Assembly (NCBI GenBank): GCA_030605895.1
Contig: JAUWHL010000310.1
Location: 1 to 7,687 of the forward strand
Origin: Promethearchaeota archaeon
GTDB taxonomy: Archaea; Asgardarchaeota; Lokiarchaeia; Sigyniarchaeales; SOKP01
Direction of reading: 5' to 3'
DNA: 7,687 nucleotides
The position numbers and the translations under genes were made by a program. Of the stretch, positions 6,024 to 7,687 are shown in pieces (within the stretch, counting starts at the first letter, position 1; every line of letters begins with the position of its first letter). The notes under the pieces were generated by a model, which was given only the letters and a program-made list of their open reading frames with translations, had not been told where the DNA came from and made no database searches.

Positions 6024-6260
6024 ATGACAATTGACTCAAACAAAAATTTTAGAAAAATAGCACGAGATTTTAAGGGCAGAATAGAATTAATGAAAAAAAC
6101 AACTTTAAAGAAAATTGAGTCAATTTTTTTAGAATTATTCGAACTGGGATTGCAGGATTATATTCAAAAGGAAAAAGAGAGATTTCCTGATAAAACTCAT
6201 AAAGAAATTATTATAAGTATGTATAAGTTTCATGATAAAATACGAGGGCGAAAATGGTAA
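6024..6260 (+). CDS. Small charged helical protein, candidate partner or antitoxin of the adjacent nucleotidyltransferase
   Basis: The 78-residue product is rich in Lys, Glu, Asp and Arg and looks almost wholly helical, with no cysteines, membrane segment or recognisable DNA-binding fold. I do not recognise the family. The C-terminal part, ending MYKFHDKIRGRKW (66-78), is the most distinctive stretch. Its stop codon TAA (6258-6260) is immediately followed by the ATG of the nucleotidyltransferase at 6261, so the two are almost certainly translated from one mRNA. A small protein encoded directly before a stand-alone nucleotidyltransferase is typical of toxin-antitoxin pairs, which is the only reason to propose an antitoxin or regulatory role. 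It does not resemble AbiEi, the winged-helix antitoxin that precedes AbiEii toxins. ATG 6024 is preceded in frame by a stop at 6021-6023, which fixes it as the first possible ATG. Confidence 0.7.
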   Translation: MTIDSNKNFRKIARDFKGRIELMKKTTLKKIESIFLELFELGLQDYIQKEKERFPDKTHKEIIISMYKFHDKIRGRKW

Positions 6261-6896
6261 ATGGAAAGTACTTATAAAAAAGCATTTTTACAAGTTATTG
6301 ATTTTCTAGAACGCTTGGAAAAAGATAAGGGTGTTAAATATTATTTAGTAGGAGGTATCTTAGTAAATATATATTCAGATTTTCGGATTACTCGTGATAT
6401 TGATATTGCAATAGACTTAGAATCATCTGATATCACTCTTGAGGATTATATTTCATTATTGGAAAGAAATAATTTTCATGCATTTCAAGATTGGAGAACA
6501 ACATTGGTTCTTGCTAGAGAAACTAATATTCTTCAATTTTTGGATAAAAGTGATACTGTAAGATATGACAATCACATTGTTGTAAAATTTAGTAATAATA
6601 AATATAAAAAAATGGGTTTTATTGGATTAAAAAAAAGAGTACGAGAGAAAATCTTTGGAATTAATTGCTGGGTTACTTCAAAAGAAGATTTTATATTAAG
6701 TAAGCTAGTATTTGGAGGCTGGCAAGATTATTCTGATGCTTTGGGGTGTTGGTTACGTTTTCAAAATGAATTAGATAAGGATTATCTAGAATTAAATAGC
6801 AATCAACTTGATATACATAAGGAATATGTGCTATTAAGGTCTGGAATAGATGATCCAGATGAATATTTCAATAAATTAAAAGATTTAAATATATAA
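6261..6896 (+). CDS. Nucleotidyltransferase-fold protein, AbiEii/MenT-like, candidate toxin
   Basis: The 211-residue protein carries the core of the polymerase-beta-like nucleotidyltransferase fold: YYLVGGILVNIYSDFRITRD (27-46) running into DIDIAID (46-52). This gives the GG signature (31-32) and the metal-binding pair Asp46 and Asp48. A later segment, VTSKEDFILSKLVFGGWQDYSDALG (138-162), resembles the conserved C-terminal helix region of AbiEii-like and related stand-alone nucleotidyltransferases (EDxIxxK...D..D). The third carboxylate is not obvious; Asp103 in RYDNHIVVKF (101-110) is a candidate. Proteins of this kind transfer nucleotides to tRNA or other targets and often act as toxins, but the substrate here is unknown. 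GAGGG at 6244-6248, inside the preceding gene, is a possible ribosome binding site 12 nt before the ATG. The gene abuts the 78-aa gene with no gap. Confidence 0.82.
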   Translation: MESTYKKAFLQVIDFLERLEKDKGVKYYLVGGILVNIYSDFRITRDIDIAIDLESSDITLEDYISLLERNNFHAFQDWRTTLVLARETNILQFLDKSDTVRYDNHIVVKFSNNKYKKMGFIGLKKRVREKIFGINCWVTSKEDFILSKLVFGGWQDYSDALGCWLRFQNELDKDYLELNSNQLDIHKEYVLLRSGIDDPDEYFNKLKDLNI

Positions 6897-7013
6897 AAGA
6901 AAAGAAAATGAAATTATAAACATATATTTAAGTCTTGCTTGAGATAGATTATTTTTAAAAATGAGAAATTTCTTACAACTAATTTAATAGGATTAATTAA
7001 TAATTATACAATA

Positions 7014-7361
7014 ATGATCCAAAAAGTTAAAATGCTTAAGAAGAAGCATCTAAAAGAACTAAATCAAGAATTAGACCGTGTTATCTCTGAATTGATTAAA
7101 TTGGGTGCTTTAAAGATTATACAATTTGGATCATCTGTGAGGGAGGAATTAGGTATAACAAGTGATATTGATTTAATTATAATAATTGAATCAAAACTAA
7201 ACTTTATTGAAAGATCAGCAGAAATTTATAAAAAAATAAAACCTAAAGATATTGATTTACTCTTCTATACCCCAATTGAGTTTAAACGCATGACAGGGGA
7301 AAATTTATTTATTCAACATATTTTAAAAGAAGGAAAAGTTATTTATGAGCGAAATAAGTAA
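7014..7361 (+). CDS. MNT-domain minimal nucleotidyltransferase, MntA-like antitoxin
   Basis: This 115-residue protein is a minimal nucleotidyltransferase. It shows QFGSSVREELGITSDIDLII (37-56), which contains the full GSx10DxD motif of MntA: Gly39-Ser40, Asp51 and Asp53. DIDLLFYT (79-86) follows, in which Asp81 is the likely third carboxylate. Known MntA proteins are antitoxins that AMPylate a tyrosine of their HEPN partner HepT and so silence its RNase activity. Here the partner gene follows and overlaps by 17 nt, the usual gene order for many HEPN-MNT pairs, which supports translational coupling. The N-terminus (1-30) is a basic helix; Met7 (7032) is an alternative start. The upstream gap of 117 nt contains two short palindromes. 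The function is assigned from the motif and the neighbour; activity has not been shown for this protein. Confidence 0.9.
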   Translation: MIQKVKMLKKKHLKELNQELDRVISELIKLGALKIIQFGSSVREELGITSDIDLIIIIESKLNFIERSAEIYKKIKPKDIDLLFYTPIEFKRMTGENLFIQHILKEGKVIYERNK

Positions 7362-7687
7362 ATATTCTAAGGAAGCAATTAGATGGTTTGAACAAGCATT
7401 AGAAGATTTAATAAGTGCTAAAATTTTATTTGAAAATGAACGTTATTATCTTGTTTGTTTTATATCTCAACAAATTGTTGAAAAAGCTTTAAAATCTGTG
7501 ATTTATTTTAATAAAGAAGATCTTGTTCTAGGGCATTCAGTTAAGAAATTAGCAGATTGGGCTGGTACTTTCGATGATAGGTTTACAAAATTAGGTGAAG
7601 AAGTGTCTATCTTAGATAGTTATTATATTCCAACTAGATATCCTAATGGATTACCAGAGGGAATACCAGCTGAAGTATTTAATAAGA
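7345..7687 (+). CDS. HEPN-domain protein, partner of the MNT protein (C-terminus beyond window)
   Basis: The visible 114 codons are an open frame running off the window. HEPN family features are clear: AIRWFEQALEDLISAKIL (11-28), then YYLVCFISQQIVEKALKSVI (34-53), GHSVKKL (63-69) and LDSYYIPTRYPNGLPEGIPA (90-109), all characteristic of HEPN proteins paired with minimal nucleotidyltransferases. HEPN domains are all-helical and many are metal-independent RNases. The Rx4-6H catalytic motif and the Rx4HxY element of HepT are not seen in the visible part, so whether this is an active toxin is open; Tyr93 and Tyr94 are possible modification sites. The ATG at 7345 lies inside the MNT gene, with GAAGGA at 7329-7334 about ten bases upstream as a possible ribosome binding site. 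Only a short C-terminal portion should be missing, as family members are commonly about 120-140 residues. Confidence 0.9.
   Translation, partial: MSEISKYSKEAIRWFEQALEDLISAKILFENERYYLVCFISQQIVEKALKSVIYFNKEDLVLGHSVKKLADWAGTFDDRFTKLGEEVSILDSYYIPTRYPNGLPEGIPAEVFNK

Overview
The window looks like an AT-rich archaeal genome fragment, most likely from an Asgard (Lokiarchaeia-like) lineage. The evidence is an archaeal-type phosphoglycerate kinase, a tRNA-Val gene with no encoded CCA and an intron-like insertion in its D-loop, mostly leaderless-looking starts with weak or absent Shine-Dalgarno sequences, TATA-like elements, and a zinc-binding protein of a kind I associate with Asgard archaea. The lineage is an inference; no rRNA or ribosomal protein gene is present. 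The first ~830 bases do not fit: they hold the start of a bacterial DNA polymerase III alpha subunit (DnaE) and a short ORF matching the C-terminal tail of bacterial GspE/PilB pilus or secretion ATPases. Either bacterial DNA was acquired or two organisms were joined in assembly somewhere between about 790 and 917.

Layout. 1-570 (-): N-terminal PHP domain of DnaE, cut by the window edge. 630-809 (-): orphan GspE/PilB tail. 918-1709 (-): LarB, of nickel-pincer cofactor synthesis. 1869-3092 (+): archaeal phosphoglycerate kinase, divergent from larB and followed by a T-rich terminator-like tract. 3234-3336 (+): tRNA-Val(GAC) with a 31-nt D-loop insertion. 3364-3843 (+): four-helix membrane protein starting 27 nt after the tRNA. 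3992-4840 (+): protein with an N-terminal CxxC...CxH metal site, an acidic linker and a helical C-terminal domain. 4849-5823 (-): CaCA-family cation exchanger, convergent with the previous gene. 6024-6896 (+): a 78-aa charged protein and an abutting nucleotidyltransferase (TAA directly followed by ATG). 7014-end (+): an MNT nucleotidyltransferase and a HEPN protein overlapping by 17 nt, the second cut by the window edge.

The central genes are mostly single transcription units with unrelated housekeeping roles (glycolysis/gluconeogenesis, cofactor synthesis, ion transport, translation). The right end is different: two successive same-strand two-gene cassettes, each with a nucleotidyltransferase, look like a small toxin-antitoxin or defence islet. 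No gene-free stretch exceeds 300 bases; the largest, 5824-6023, holds a TATA-like element and a short GT run and nothing else I recognise. No CRISPR array, insertion sequence or rRNA was seen.
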